8,441 nt of DNA, from NCBI GenBank assembly GCA_016779015.1, contig JADHOK010000055.1, forward strand, positions 1 to 8,441, written 5' to 3'. Position numbers and translations under genes: made by a program. The notes under the pieces are model-generated. The model was not told the DNA's origin. It searched no databases and saw only the letters and a program-made list of their open reading frames with translations. Positions 1-6,975 of the stretch are shown piece by piece (position 1 is the first letter of the stretch; each line of letters opens with the position of its first letter). Source of the stretch: PS1 clade bacterium (lineage in GTDB: Bacteria; Pseudomonadota; Alphaproteobacteria; RS24).

Positions 1-1052
1 TAGGCGAGCGCCTCGACAAGACCGGAGCCATGCGTCAGTTCGGCCAATCGGGTCTTATCATCACCCGACAGCGCCGCATATTGCTCGCCAATCCAGTGCA
101 GGCATTTGGCTTGATAGGTGAACGGGTTTTGCTGATAGGGCCGCCCGTCAAGCTCGGCATCGACCATTTCCGCGCCGCTCATCACCGCCTCAGCATTGAC
201 CTTGAGATAGGGGATGTAGAGCGTGGCAATTTCGCCGACCAAGGCCAAAAGCGTATCGGGCAGACCGGCCGAGGCATCGAGCCAGTCACTATCATCCTCG
301 GCGACGGGCAGACCCGACAGGTCTTCCATCAACTCAACCCAAGCATAGACCCGCGGAAACTGCTTGGTGACAATGGCCGCCGGGGTGGGGTCAAAAATCG
401 CCAATTGCGTCAATTGCCCATAGAGCGCGAAATCGGCCGAAGCGGGGCGCGCGCCAAACATGAAAGGTGTCGTTTGCAAATGCGCGTCAAGCATCGTCAA
501 GAAGCGCATGAAACTGTCCTCAATCGTCTGCTTTGTGACGTCATTGGAGCCGACATAGGACAGTCGGCTTATCTGCCGCTCGCTGACAAATTTGCCCAGC
601 GGCTCGATCTCTTCGTCGCTGGACGTCAAATGGCTCCAGCGCGGCAAAATGGAACCGGCCTTGGCGACATCGGCGGCGTAGTGCCAACGATAATGGAACA
701 TCGATTTGGTGAGCCATTCATCGCCATAATCTTCCAGCAACCAGTTTACAAATGCCAGCACCGGGTCAGACGGAATGACGCTGCGCCCCGCATGTTCGTT
801 CTCCAGTCGCCGCAATATGGGCGAGCTGTCGGTCACCGCCTGCACGACGCCATCGGCATCGGGCATATAATAGGTCGGCAGCAGCGGCACTTTCGGCTTC
901 GGCATATCATCTTGCTTATTGTTCTTGCCAATGGCGACGCTTTGCCAGCGCACCTCGTAAGGAATGCGGCGATAGCGCATCAGCGCCAGCATTTTGCGGG
1001 TATAGGGTGAGCCGGGCGCACCCATAAGCTTGACGCTGTTATCGCTGGCCAT
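1..1052 (-). CDS. GST-family protein, long form (3' end at or just past the left edge)
   Basis: A continuous reading frame of 350 codons runs from an ATG at 1052 to the left edge. The last two bases in frame are TA, so a stop codon may lie exactly at the edge, but this cannot be proved. The N-terminus is a thioredoxin-fold GST domain: GAPGSPYTRKM at residues 11-21 (glutathione-contact loop and first helix), a cis-proline in KVPLLP (54-59), and a TDSSPIL segment (74-80) that normally binds the gamma-glutamyl end of glutathione. A helical GST C-terminal domain follows, with FGARPASADFALYG at about 199-212. About 100 residues extend past the usual GST length (200-230), including RPYQQNPFTYQAKCLHWI near residues 310-327. 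A good Shine-Dalgarno (GGGAG, 6 bases upstream) supports the start. A role in glutathione-dependent detoxification or conjugation is inferred from the fold; the substrate is unknown. Confidence 0.88.
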   Translation of the reverse strand, partial: MASDNSVKLMGAPGSPYTRKMLALMRYRRIPYEVRWQSVAIGKNNKQDDMPKPKVPLLPTYYMPDADGVVQAVTDSSPILRRLENEHAGRSVIPSDPVLAFVNWLLEDYGDEWLTKSMFHYRWHYAADVAKAGSILPRWSHLTSSDEEIEPLGKFVSERQISRLSYVGSNDVTKQTIEDSFMRFLTMLDAHLQTTPFMFGARPASADFALYGQLTQLAIFDPTPAAIVTKQFPRVYAWVELMEDLSGLPVAEDDSDWLDASAGLPDTLLALVGEIATLYIPYLKVNAEAVMSGAEMVDAELDGRPYQQNPFTYQAKCLHWIGEQYAALSGDDKTRLAELTHGSGLVEALA

Positions 1053-1069
1053 GAAAATCTCCCAATTGC

Positions 1070-1099
1070 ATGATTGGATTTTGGCGCGTGGAGTGTCAA
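1070..1099 (-). promoter_or_regulatory. Putative sigma70-type promoter for the leftward GST gene
   Basis: Read on the minus strand, a perfect TTGACA (1099-1094) is followed after an 18-base spacer by AATCAT (1075-1070), which matches four of six positions of the -10 consensus. Transcription would start about 10 bases before the GGGAG ribosome binding site at 1063-1059, giving a very short leader. The site lies in the 105-base gap between two divergent genes. On the plus strand the same gap holds only a weak candidate for the dehydrogenase (TTGTCT at 1100-1105, TTTTAT at 1124-1129). Confidence 0.45.
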
Positions 1100-1157
1100 T
1101 TGTCTAGCCTTCTTAAGCGCCGCTTTTATGCTAAATGTGGCGCAGATGAAAGCGAGC

Positions 1158-2462
1158 ATGACGGCAGATTTAACAATCATTATTGGGGGCGGACTGCTCG
1201 GGGTAACGAGTTTTTACGAGCTTACCGCGCGCGATATGCCCTGTGTGCTCATCGATGCCGAGCCGCAAGTGGCGCGCCGCACCAGCTATGCCAATGGCGG
1301 TGGCCTGCATCCGAGCCTGCCGGACCCGTGGAATAATCCGGGCATTGGGCGACATCTTTTCGCCTCGCTATTCAACCCCAATGCGCCGATGAAGCTGCAT
1401 GCCGGACAATTGCCCCATCTTATCGGTTGGGGTTTCAGCTTTCTGCGCCATTCGGCGCGCCGGCATTATGACGCCATTACCAAAGCGAATTTCGATCTCG
1501 CCGAATATTCAACGCGTCAGACCGAGGCTTTGCAGCAATTCCTCAACCTCGATTATGCGCAGGCCGCGCCGGGCACGTTGAAGCTGCTGCGCTCTGAGGC
1601 TGAGCGGCAAGAGGCATTGCGGCTGGCCGACATGCTGGCCGCCAAAGGGCTGGATTATGAGGCACTGAGCCATGCCGATATGCTGGCGCGCGAGCCCTCC
1701 CTTGCCGCGGCCAAGGATATTATCGGCGCGCTGTATTTCCCCGGCGATGGCATTGGCGATGCGCGGCTGTTTTGCGAAAGTCTGGCGCAGGCGGCGGTGG
1801 CGCGCGGCGGCATCATGCGGCTCGGCACCAAGGTCAAAGGTTTGCTGGTCGAGGGCGGCGCGGTGGTCGGGGTGCGTCTGGTTAACCCGAACGGACGTCA
1901 ACAAGATGAAGAACAAATCCGTGGCAAGGTGGTGCTGGCGGCCGGGGTTGGCGCACCGCAATTGGCGCGTCCGCTCGGTCTCAATCTGCCGATACGCCCG
2001 GCCAAGGGCTATTCTTTGACGCTCGATGCGCGTCATCTGGTGGCGGTGCGTCCGCAGCATCTGTTGGTTGACCCGATGCAGCACATCGCCATTACGCCGC
2101 TGGGCGATCGCTTGCGTATATTGGGCATGGCCGAGTTTGCCGGTTTTGACACACGGGTTGAGCCGCGCCGTTTGCGTCAGTTACGCGGCTTTTTTGAACG
2201 CTTGCTGCCCGATTTGGCAGGTCGGCTCGACTGGCAGGGCGGCGCGGGCTGGGCCGGATTGCGCCCGATGAGTGCCGATGGGCGACCTTTGATTGGGGCC
2301 AGCGGCGTTGACGGCCTGTGGCTCAATTGCGGGCATGGCCATCTCGGCTGGACCAAATCCGTGGGGTCGGCGCGCATTCTGGCGGATATTATGCAAGGTC
2401 GCGCGCCGGAAATAGAGGCTGCGCCATTTTCTCCTGATGCGGCGTTGCGGCGATTGCGCTAG
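1158..2462 (+). CDS. dadA: DadA-type FAD-dependent D-amino-acid dehydrogenase
   Basis: The 434-residue product matches the DadA family in length and along its whole sequence. DadA enzymes oxidise D-amino acids to 2-oxo acids and ammonia, passing electrons to the respiratory chain at the inner membrane. Visible features are the FAD-binding IIIGGGLLG (residues 7-15) with acidic D33 ending the second strand, TSYANGGGL-HPSLPDPW shortly after, RPAKGYSLT (280-288), RLRILGMAEFAGFDT (roughly 310-325), WAGLRPM (365-371) and CGHGHLGWT (391-399) near the C-terminus. The frame is open further upstream (TTG 1074, ATG 1128, ATG 1146). I chose ATG 1158 because the family starts only a few residues before the FAD motif; ATG 1146 is the main alternative. 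It is the first gene of a rightward group with a membrane protein and an AlkB homologue. Family members also oxidise L-proline or other amines, so the substrate is not certain. No alanine racemase gene is adjacent. Confidence 0.87.
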   Translation: MTADLTIIIGGGLLGVTSFYELTARDMPCVLIDAEPQVARRTSYANGGGLHPSLPDPWNNPGIGRHLFASLFNPNAPMKLHAGQLPHLIGWGFSFLRHSARRHYDAITKANFDLAEYSTRQTEALQQFLNLDYAQAAPGTLKLLRSEAERQEALRLADMLAAKGLDYEALSHADMLAREPSLAAAKDIIGALYFPGDGIGDARLFCESLAQAAVARGGIMRLGTKVKGLLVEGGAVVGVRLVNPNGRQQDEEQIRGKVVLAAGVGAPQLARPLGLNLPIRPAKGYSLTLDARHLVAVRPQHLLVDPMQHIAITPLGDRLRILGMAEFAGFDTRVEPRRLRQLRGFFERLLPDLAGRLDWQGGAGWAGLRPMSADGRPLIGASGVDGLWLNCGHGHLGWTKSVGSARILADIMQGRAPEIEAAPFSPDAALRRLR

Positions 2463-2471
2463 GCTGACGCC

Positions 2472-2909
2472 ATGGGTTATTTGCCGCCAAAAACCAATCA
2501 GCACTATCGCGGACAAAGCTGGGCCGTTGGCATTTTGGCGTTGGCGGCAGTGCACACGCTGGGTGTTGCGCTGGCCAAGCTGGCATTGCCCGATAGCGGG
2601 CTTATCAGCCTGGGCGGTCTCAATCTGGCGCATGAGGGCGGCTTGCAAATGGTCGCCATGGCGGCGCGTGGCGGGGCGACGCAACTGGTCTGGGGGCTGG
2701 TGCTGGCTTTTATTGTGCTGCGGCACCGCGACCTGACGGGGTTATTTGTGCTGCTGGTAGCGGTTGAAAAAGCCTTGTTCATCCTCAGCGGTCTTATCAA
2801 GCCGGTGAATGAAGCGATGGCCCTGCCGGGCAATGTGGCGGCGGCTGTGCTGCTGGCGCTCAGTGTTATCGCGCTATTTGGTGCGCGCGCTGCAAAGAGC
2901 TCAGACTGA
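2472..2909 (+). CDS. Small integral membrane protein, four predicted helices, unknown function
   Basis: The 145-residue product is strongly hydrophobic, with four likely membrane segments: about residues 17-39, 70-84, 88-109 and 120-138. A more polar stretch (about 40-68) separates the first two. The second and third segments are joined by a short charged turn, RHRD at 84-87. There is no signal peptide distinct from the first helix and no catalytic motif I recognise. It starts 9 bases after the dehydrogenase stop and ends in a TGATG overlap with the AlkB gene, so it is almost certainly translated from the same message. I do not recognise a named family; small four-helix proteins like this are common as uncharacterised DUF families. 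The gene is real judging by its packing between two recognisable genes and its consistent hydrophobic pattern. Confidence 0.78.
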   Translation: MGYLPPKTNQHYRGQSWAVGILALAAVHTLGVALAKLALPDSGLISLGGLNLAHEGGLQMVAMAARGGATQLVWGLVLAFIVLRHRDLTGLFVLLVAVEKALFILSGLIKPVNEAMALPGNVAAAVLLALSVIALFGARAAKSSD

Positions 2910-3517
2910 TGGACCTGTTCAACCCACAAAACCTCAATCTATTGCCGCGGGACGGCGAGGCTGTCTATTTCGGGCCGATATTCAGCGGCGCGGAGGCCGA
3001 CGCTTTATTTGACGCGCTGATGCAGGAGGTGGCGTGGCAGCACGACCGCGTTAAGCTTTATGGCCGCGAGATTGTCACCCGCCGCGAGGTCGCGTGGCAC
3101 GGCGATGAAGCGTATCAATATACTTATTCGCATAACACCAAGACGGCGTGCCCTTGGACGCCGACGCTGGAGAAGTTGAAAGCGGCGGTGGAGGCCGAGA
3201 GCGGCGATAGGTTTAATTGCTGTCTCCTCAATCTCTATCATTCCGGCGAGGAGGGCATGGCGTGGCACGCCGATGATGAAAAGGAATTGCAACCCGACGG
3301 GGCCATTGCCTCGGTCAGCCTTGGCGAGCCGCGGCGTTTTGTTTTCCGCCATAAGGCCGATAAGGAAAAGGCCGAATTGCGTCTCGAGCATGGCAGTCTG
3401 TTGGTCATGCGGGGGGTGACACAAACGCATTGGGAGCACGCCCTACCGGTCATGAAGCGCGCCTTGGGGCCGCGCATTAATCTGACGTTCCGAACCATCG
3501 CAGCACCCGCGCTATAG
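2909..3517 (+). CDS. alkB: AlkB-type 2-oxoglutarate/Fe(II)-dependent dioxygenase (nucleic acid dealkylase)
   Basis: The 202-residue product has the full catalytic signature of the AlkB family, which removes alkyl adducts such as 1-methyladenine and 3-methylcytosine by oxidative demethylation. Iron ligands are H120 and D122 (WHADDE) and H177 (THWEHALP). The 2-oxoglutarate-binding arginines lie in RINLTFR at 189-195. NLYHSGEEG (108-116) and IASVSLGEPRRFVFRHK (133-149) match the compact subgroup that includes human ALKBH2 and ALKBH3 more than E. coli AlkB. Nothing is missing from the active site. The ATG shares its A with the TGA of the upstream membrane-protein gene, which suggests translational coupling. 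It is not next to ada or another alkylation-response gene here. The biochemical class is secure; DNA versus RNA preference cannot be read from sequence. Confidence 0.93.
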   Translation: MDLFNPQNLNLLPRDGEAVYFGPIFSGAEADALFDALMQEVAWQHDRVKLYGREIVTRREVAWHGDEAYQYTYSHNTKTACPWTPTLEKLKAAVEAESGDRFNCCLLNLYHSGEEGMAWHADDEKELQPDGAIASVSLGEPRRFVFRHKADKEKAELRLEHGSLLVMRGVTQTHWEHALPVMKRALGPRINLTFRTIAAPAL

Positions 3518-3527
3518 GCGCATAGCG
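3510..3527. repeat. Short inverted repeat over the alkB stop codon
   Basis: CGCTAT (3510-3515) and ATAGCG (3522-3527) are perfect inverted copies around a 6-base loop, and the alkB TAG stop lies at 3515-3517. No run of T follows, so it does not look like a rho-independent terminator. It could be a small mRNA hairpin or a chance palindrome. Confidence 0.3.
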
Positions 3528-3597
3528 AGTAGGGCGGAAAAGCTGGACTTATGACACCTTTATTGCCAATATTTGCCTTCACTGAGGGAGATTTACC

Positions 3598-4212
3598 ATG
3601 TTGAAACTTCATTTTGCCCCTAATTCGCGCGCCGTGCGCACGCTGTGGCTGCTCGAAGAGTTGGGCCTGGACTATGAGTTGAACCGGATGGATTTTCATC
3701 CCAAGGATTTGAAATCTGACGAGCACCGCTCGCGTCATCCGCTGGGTCGTATTCCGGTGTTGGAGGATGGCGATATTACGATTTGGGAATCCGGCGCGAT
3801 TGCCGAATATATTCTCGAGCGGCACAAAAATGGTGGGCTGAAGCCGTCGCCGGATGCGCCGAATTATCCAAAATATCTGCAATGGTTCCATTATTGCGAG
3901 GGCATGGTGATGCCGCCCATCAACACGATTGTTGTGCATACAATCTTGCTGCCGCCGGAGCGCCGCGACGAGACCGCGCTGGGTCAGGCGCAGCGCCTGC
4001 TGGCCAAAGCGGTGCAGCCGGTGGAAGACGATATGGTGGGCAAGGAATATCTTGCGGGCGATTTCACGGCCGCTGATACCATGCTTGGCCATTCGCTAAT
4101 GATGGCGCAACGTATGGGTGTTGTTACTGATGACCATCCGAACCTCACCGCCTATATTGAACGCTTGAAGGCGCGTCCGGCGCTGCAAAAAGCTTTCCAA
4201 TATGACAGCTAG
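3598..4212 (+). CDS. Glutathione S-transferase
   Basis: The 204-residue product is a standard-length cytosolic GST. The N-terminal thioredoxin-like domain starts directly at the first strand (LKLHFAPNSRAVRTLWLLEEL, residues 2-22); S10 and R11 occupy the usual catalytic-residue region. GRIPVLEDG (50-58) carries cis-proline P53, and WESGAIAEYI (63-72) has the E64-S65 pair that binds the glutathione gamma-glutamyl group. The helical C-terminal domain contains the N-capping box FTAAD (156-160). The start is well supported: GAGGGAG at 3584-3590 sits 7 bases before the ATG. The 80-base gap upstream suggests its own promoter, but I see only a weak match (TGGACT 3544-3549, AATATT 3568-3573). It precedes an acyl-CoA synthetase gene by about 37 bases and is probably co-transcribed with it. 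The natural substrate is unknown. Confidence 0.92.
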   Translation: MLKLHFAPNSRAVRTLWLLEELGLDYELNRMDFHPKDLKSDEHRSRHPLGRIPVLEDGDITIWESGAIAEYILERHKNGGLKPSPDAPNYPKYLQWFHYCEGMVMPPINTIVVHTILLPPERRDETALGQAQRLLAKAVQPVEDDMVGKEYLAGDFTAADTMLGHSLMMAQRMGVVTDDHPNLTAYIERLKARPALQKAFQYDS

Positions 4213-4249
4213 ACCCAGAAAATAAATCGAAAGAGAGAATTGATTGTCA

Positions 4250-6076
4250 ATGGCGTTCAAAGAACAAAAAATCACCACCGGCAGCTATCTGTTCCGGTTT
4301 TTGAAATTCCTCGCGCGCCCCGGGGCAATCGGCCATTTACGGTCGCTATTGTCCTCGCGGCCCGACGACGAAATGTCGATGATGGATTTTCTAGAGAAAC
4401 ACGCGAGCGAACGCCCCGATGCGATTGCCGTTAAGTTTGAGGACCAACAAATCAGTTGGGGTGAATTGAACGCCAAAGCCAATCAAATGGCGCATTATTT
4501 CCGCGCGCGCGGCGTTAAATATGGCGACCGCGTGGCGCTCAATCTGGAAAACCGTCCGGAATTGCTGTTTGCCGTTTCGGGCTGTCTGAAGCTTGGCGCG
4601 ATTGCCGGCATGGTTAATACCGGCCAGACCAATGAGGCGCTGGCGCATAGTCTCAAGCTCATCGATCCGTCGCTGATTGTTGTCGGCTCGGAATGCCTCG
4701 GCAATATGGAGAGCGTTAGCGATGTCATCGAAGCGCATCACAGCGACAAGCTGCTTTATATTGCTGATGCCGGTCACGACAGCCGACCGGATAATTATCT
4801 CGATTTGATGGCGGCGATTGCCGACCAGCCGGTGAATAATATTGTGCCCGACCAAGTTCTGACATTGGGCACGCCGACATATTATATTTTCACCTCCGGC
4901 ACCACCGGTCTGCCCAAGGCCAGCATCACCACCAATATGAAAATTTTTCGCGCCGGTACGCAGTTTGGTGTCAATGTGATGCAGTTGGGGCCGAAGGATA
5001 CTTATTATTGCGCGTTGCCGCTTTACCATTCCAACGCGCTGGTTGTCGGCTTTGGCTCGTGCTTGTGCGGTGGGGCGACGCTGGCTTTGCGTCGCAAATT
5101 CTCGGCCAGTCAGTTCTGGGAGGATTGCATTAAATTCGAGGCGACGGCGGCGATTTATATCGGCGAGTTGCTGCGCTATTTGCTGGCGCAACCCGAGCGT
5201 GAGAGCGATACGGCGCATAATGTGACCCGTGTTCTCGGCAATGGTTTGCGTCCCGATATCTGGATGCAGTTCAAAAACCGTTTCGGCATTGCGCGCATTC
5301 ACGAGTTTTACGGCGCGTCGGAAGGCAATACCGGCTTCGTCAATATTTTCAATTTCGATAAGACGGTCGGCTGGTCGCCGGATTATGGCAAAGCCTGGAG
5401 CGTTATCGACTATGACGTCGATGGCGACGAGCCCATTCGCGGCGATGATAGTTTTATGAAAAACCTGTCACCGGGCGAGACCGGGCTACTGATTATGCGA
5501 ATTAACGATCAAAACCCGTTTGATGGCTATACCGATGCACAGGCCAGCGAGAAGAAAATTCTCCGCGATGTGTTTGAAAAAGGCGATGCGTGGTTCAATT
5601 CGGGCGATTTGGTGGTATTGCAAAAGCACGGCCATATCCAGTTTGGCGACCGCATTGGCGATACTTTTCGTTGGCAGGGTGAGAATGTTGCCACCACGGA
5701 AGTCGAAAGCGTGATTATGAATTGGCCGGAAATTGAGGATGCGGTGGTTTATGGTGTCACTGTGCCGGGGCGCGATGGCCGCTGCGGCATGCTTTATATG
5801 ACGCAAAAAGAAGAGGGCAATCTCGACCTCAATGGGCTGGCGGCGCATATGCGCGAAAACTTGCCGGCTTATGCGGTGCCGCGTTTCATCCGCATCGGCC
5901 AGAAAGTCGATGTGACGGGGACGTTTAAATTTCAGAAATCGAAGCTGAAAAACGCCGCTTATAAAGTCGATGAAGTGGAGGACCCGCTTTATTTGCTGGC
6001 CCGCGATGCCGATGGCGTGGAACCGCTAACGGGTGATGCGCAGGCCAAAGTCGATAATGGTGACGTAAGGCTTTAG
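4250..6076 (+). CDS. Long/very-long-chain acyl-CoA synthetase (FATP/FadD6-like)
   Basis: The 608-residue product is an ANL-superfamily adenylating enzyme that activates fatty acids to acyl-CoA through an acyl-AMP intermediate. Motifs in order: the AMP-binding loop YIFTSGTTGLPKA (212-224), FYGASEGN (353-360), the NSGD motif ending at D453, GDTFRWQGENVATTEVE (470-486) and the C-terminal catalytic lysine in TGTFKFQK (K560). The GDTFRW-GENV-TTEVE block marks the fatty-acid transport protein / very-long-chain synthetase branch rather than E. coli FadD. A hydrophobic N-terminal stretch (YLFRFLKFLA) fits peripheral membrane association. The start is uncertain: GAGAG at 4233-4237 lies 12 bases from ATG 4250 but only 6 from an in-frame TTG at 4244, which would add two residues. 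It follows the GST gene closely and converges with the sugar-kinase gene. Likely roles are uptake-linked activation or degradation of long-chain acids. The class is secure, the chain length is not. Confidence 0.93.
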   Translation: MAFKEQKITTGSYLFRFLKFLARPGAIGHLRSLLSSRPDDEMSMMDFLEKHASERPDAIAVKFEDQQISWGELNAKANQMAHYFRARGVKYGDRVALNLENRPELLFAVSGCLKLGAIAGMVNTGQTNEALAHSLKLIDPSLIVVGSECLGNMESVSDVIEAHHSDKLLYIADAGHDSRPDNYLDLMAAIADQPVNNIVPDQVLTLGTPTYYIFTSGTTGLPKASITTNMKIFRAGTQFGVNVMQLGPKDTYYCALPLYHSNALVVGFGSCLCGGATLALRRKFSASQFWEDCIKFEATAAIYIGELLRYLLAQPERESDTAHNVTRVLGNGLRPDIWMQFKNRFGIARIHEFYGASEGNTGFVNIFNFDKTVGWSPDYGKAWSVIDYDVDGDEPIRGDDSFMKNLSPGETGLLIMRINDQNPFDGYTDAQASEKKILRDVFEKGDAWFNSGDLVVLQKHGHIQFGDRIGDTFRWQGENVATTEVESVIMNWPEIEDAVVYGVTVPGRDGRCGMLYMTQKEEGNLDLNGLAAHMRENLPAYAVPRFIRIGQKVDVTGTFKFQKSKLKNAAYKVDEVEDPLYLLARDADGVEPLTGDAQAKVDNGDVRL

Positions 6077-6081
6077 GCTTT

Positions 6082-6975
6082 TTAATCCTCTAATGGCCAC
6101 AGCCAAGCTGCGCCGCGCACACCGCTGGCGTCGCCATGTTGGTTGCGCACCAGTCGGGTTTCGATGACGTCGGAGAAAATATACGCCTGCCAAATTTCCG
6201 GTATGCGCGTGTAAAGCGCCTCGACATTGGACAAGCCGCCGCCCAGCACAATCACTTCAGGGTCCACCAGATTAATCACCGCGCCAAGTGCGCGCGCCAT
6301 CCGGTCGCAAAGCCGTTCAAAGCTGGCCTTGGCCGCCTCGCTATCGCTGGCGATTATTTCCTCGCCGGTCATGGTTTCGCCGGTAAATTCCTTGTGGTCG
6401 CGGGCAAATCCCGAGCCGGAAATCCAAACCTCATTGCAGCCATGGCGGCCGCAATAGCATGGCGGGCCCGGCACTTCATCAGCGCGCGGCGCGGCCAGCG
6501 GGTTGTGACCCCATTCGCCGCCAATACCGTTGACGCCGTTTTGCAATGCGCCATTGATAACCAACCCGCCGCCGCATCCGGTGCCGACAATCACCCCAAA
6601 CACCGATTGCGCATCGACACCTGCGCCATCCGTCGCTTCTGACAGGGCGAAGCAATTTGCGTCATTGGCGAGGCGCACTTCGCGCCCCAGTCTTGCTTCG
6701 AGGTCTTGTTTAATCGGTTGGCCGTTAAGGCTTTGCGTGTTCGAGTTGCGAACCAGACCGGTTTGGGGCGATAGCGAGCCGGGCATACCGATGCCAATAC
6801 TCGGTTCGATACCGCTTTCCGCCGCTGCTTTCTCAGCCAATTCGGCAATCACTTCGATAATCTCGGCATAATCCTCGGCCGGTGTGGCGCGGCGTTCGCG
6901 CCAAACAATCTCGCCGCTCGGCTGCAGCAATACGGCTTCCATTTTGGTGCCACCAAGGTCGAGACCGAAACGCAT
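6082..6975 (-). CDS. ROK-family sugar kinase (fructokinase/glucokinase-like)
   Basis: The 297-residue product is a complete ROK kinase, which phosphorylates a hexose with ATP in the cytoplasm. It shows the phosphate-binding loop GLDLGGTK (4-11), GIGMPGS (61-67), the catalytic aspartate D105 in NDANCFALSEA, VGTGCGGGLVING (130-142), sugar-binding GGEWGHNPL (152-160) and the ROK zinc site: H157 with C173, C175 and C180 in CYCGRHGC. IVLGGGLS near the C-terminus completes the nucleotide-binding fold. Length and motifs are closest to the Mak/NagK type; fructose, glucose, mannose or N-acetylglucosamine are all possible substrates. The start is ATG 6975, which puts the phosphate loop at the N-terminus as in relatives; the frame stays open to 7035 but that extension has no family match. 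The ATG shares a base with the TGA of the monooxygenase gene upstream, so translation is probably coupled. Its stop lies 5 bases from that of the convergent synthetase. Confidence 0.93.
   Translation of the reverse strand: MRFGLDLGGTKMEAVLLQPSGEIVWRERRATPAEDYAEIIEVIAELAEKAAAESGIEPSIGIGMPGSLSPQTGLVRNSNTQSLNGQPIKQDLEARLGREVRLANDANCFALSEATDGAGVDAQSVFGVIVGTGCGGGLVINGALQNGVNGIGGEWGHNPLAAPRADEVPGPPCYCGRHGCNEVWISGSGFARDHKEFTGETMTGEEIIASDSEAAKASFERLCDRMARALGAVINLVDPEVIVLGGGLSNVEALYTRIPEIWQAYIFSDVIETRLVRNQHGDASGVRGAAWLWPLED

Noticed and set aside
30..1010. Plus-strand open frame of 326 codons
   Set aside because: It lies wholly antisense to the long GST-family gene, which has clear motifs and a promoter and ribosome binding site; the plus-strand protein has no recognisable domain.
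1074..1157. Upstream starts (TTG 1074, ATG 1128, ATG 1146) for the DadA-type gene
   Set aside because: They add 4 to 28 residues before the FAD motif where the family has only a few; TTG 1074 would also place the coding start inside the divergent promoter. ATG 1146 remains possible.
1509..2084. Minus-strand open frame of 191 codons
   Set aside because: It is antisense to the DadA-type gene, rich in Arg and Gln as typical for shadow frames, without motifs.
3510..3527. Rho-independent terminator after alkB
   Set aside because: The stem is only 6 pairs and no T-run follows, so I list it only as an inverted repeat.
3238..4092. Minus-strand open frame of 284 codons
   Set aside because: It spans the end of alkB, the intergenic gap and most of the GST gene on the opposite strand, with no family motif; it is a by-product of codon bias.
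4391..5302. Minus-strand open frame of 303 codons
   Set aside because: It is antisense to the acyl-CoA synthetase over its AMP-binding core and shows no recognisable domain.
6136..6642. Plus-strand open frame of 168 codons
   Set aside because: It is antisense to the ROK kinase, whose zinc site and phosphate loop are intact in the other frame.
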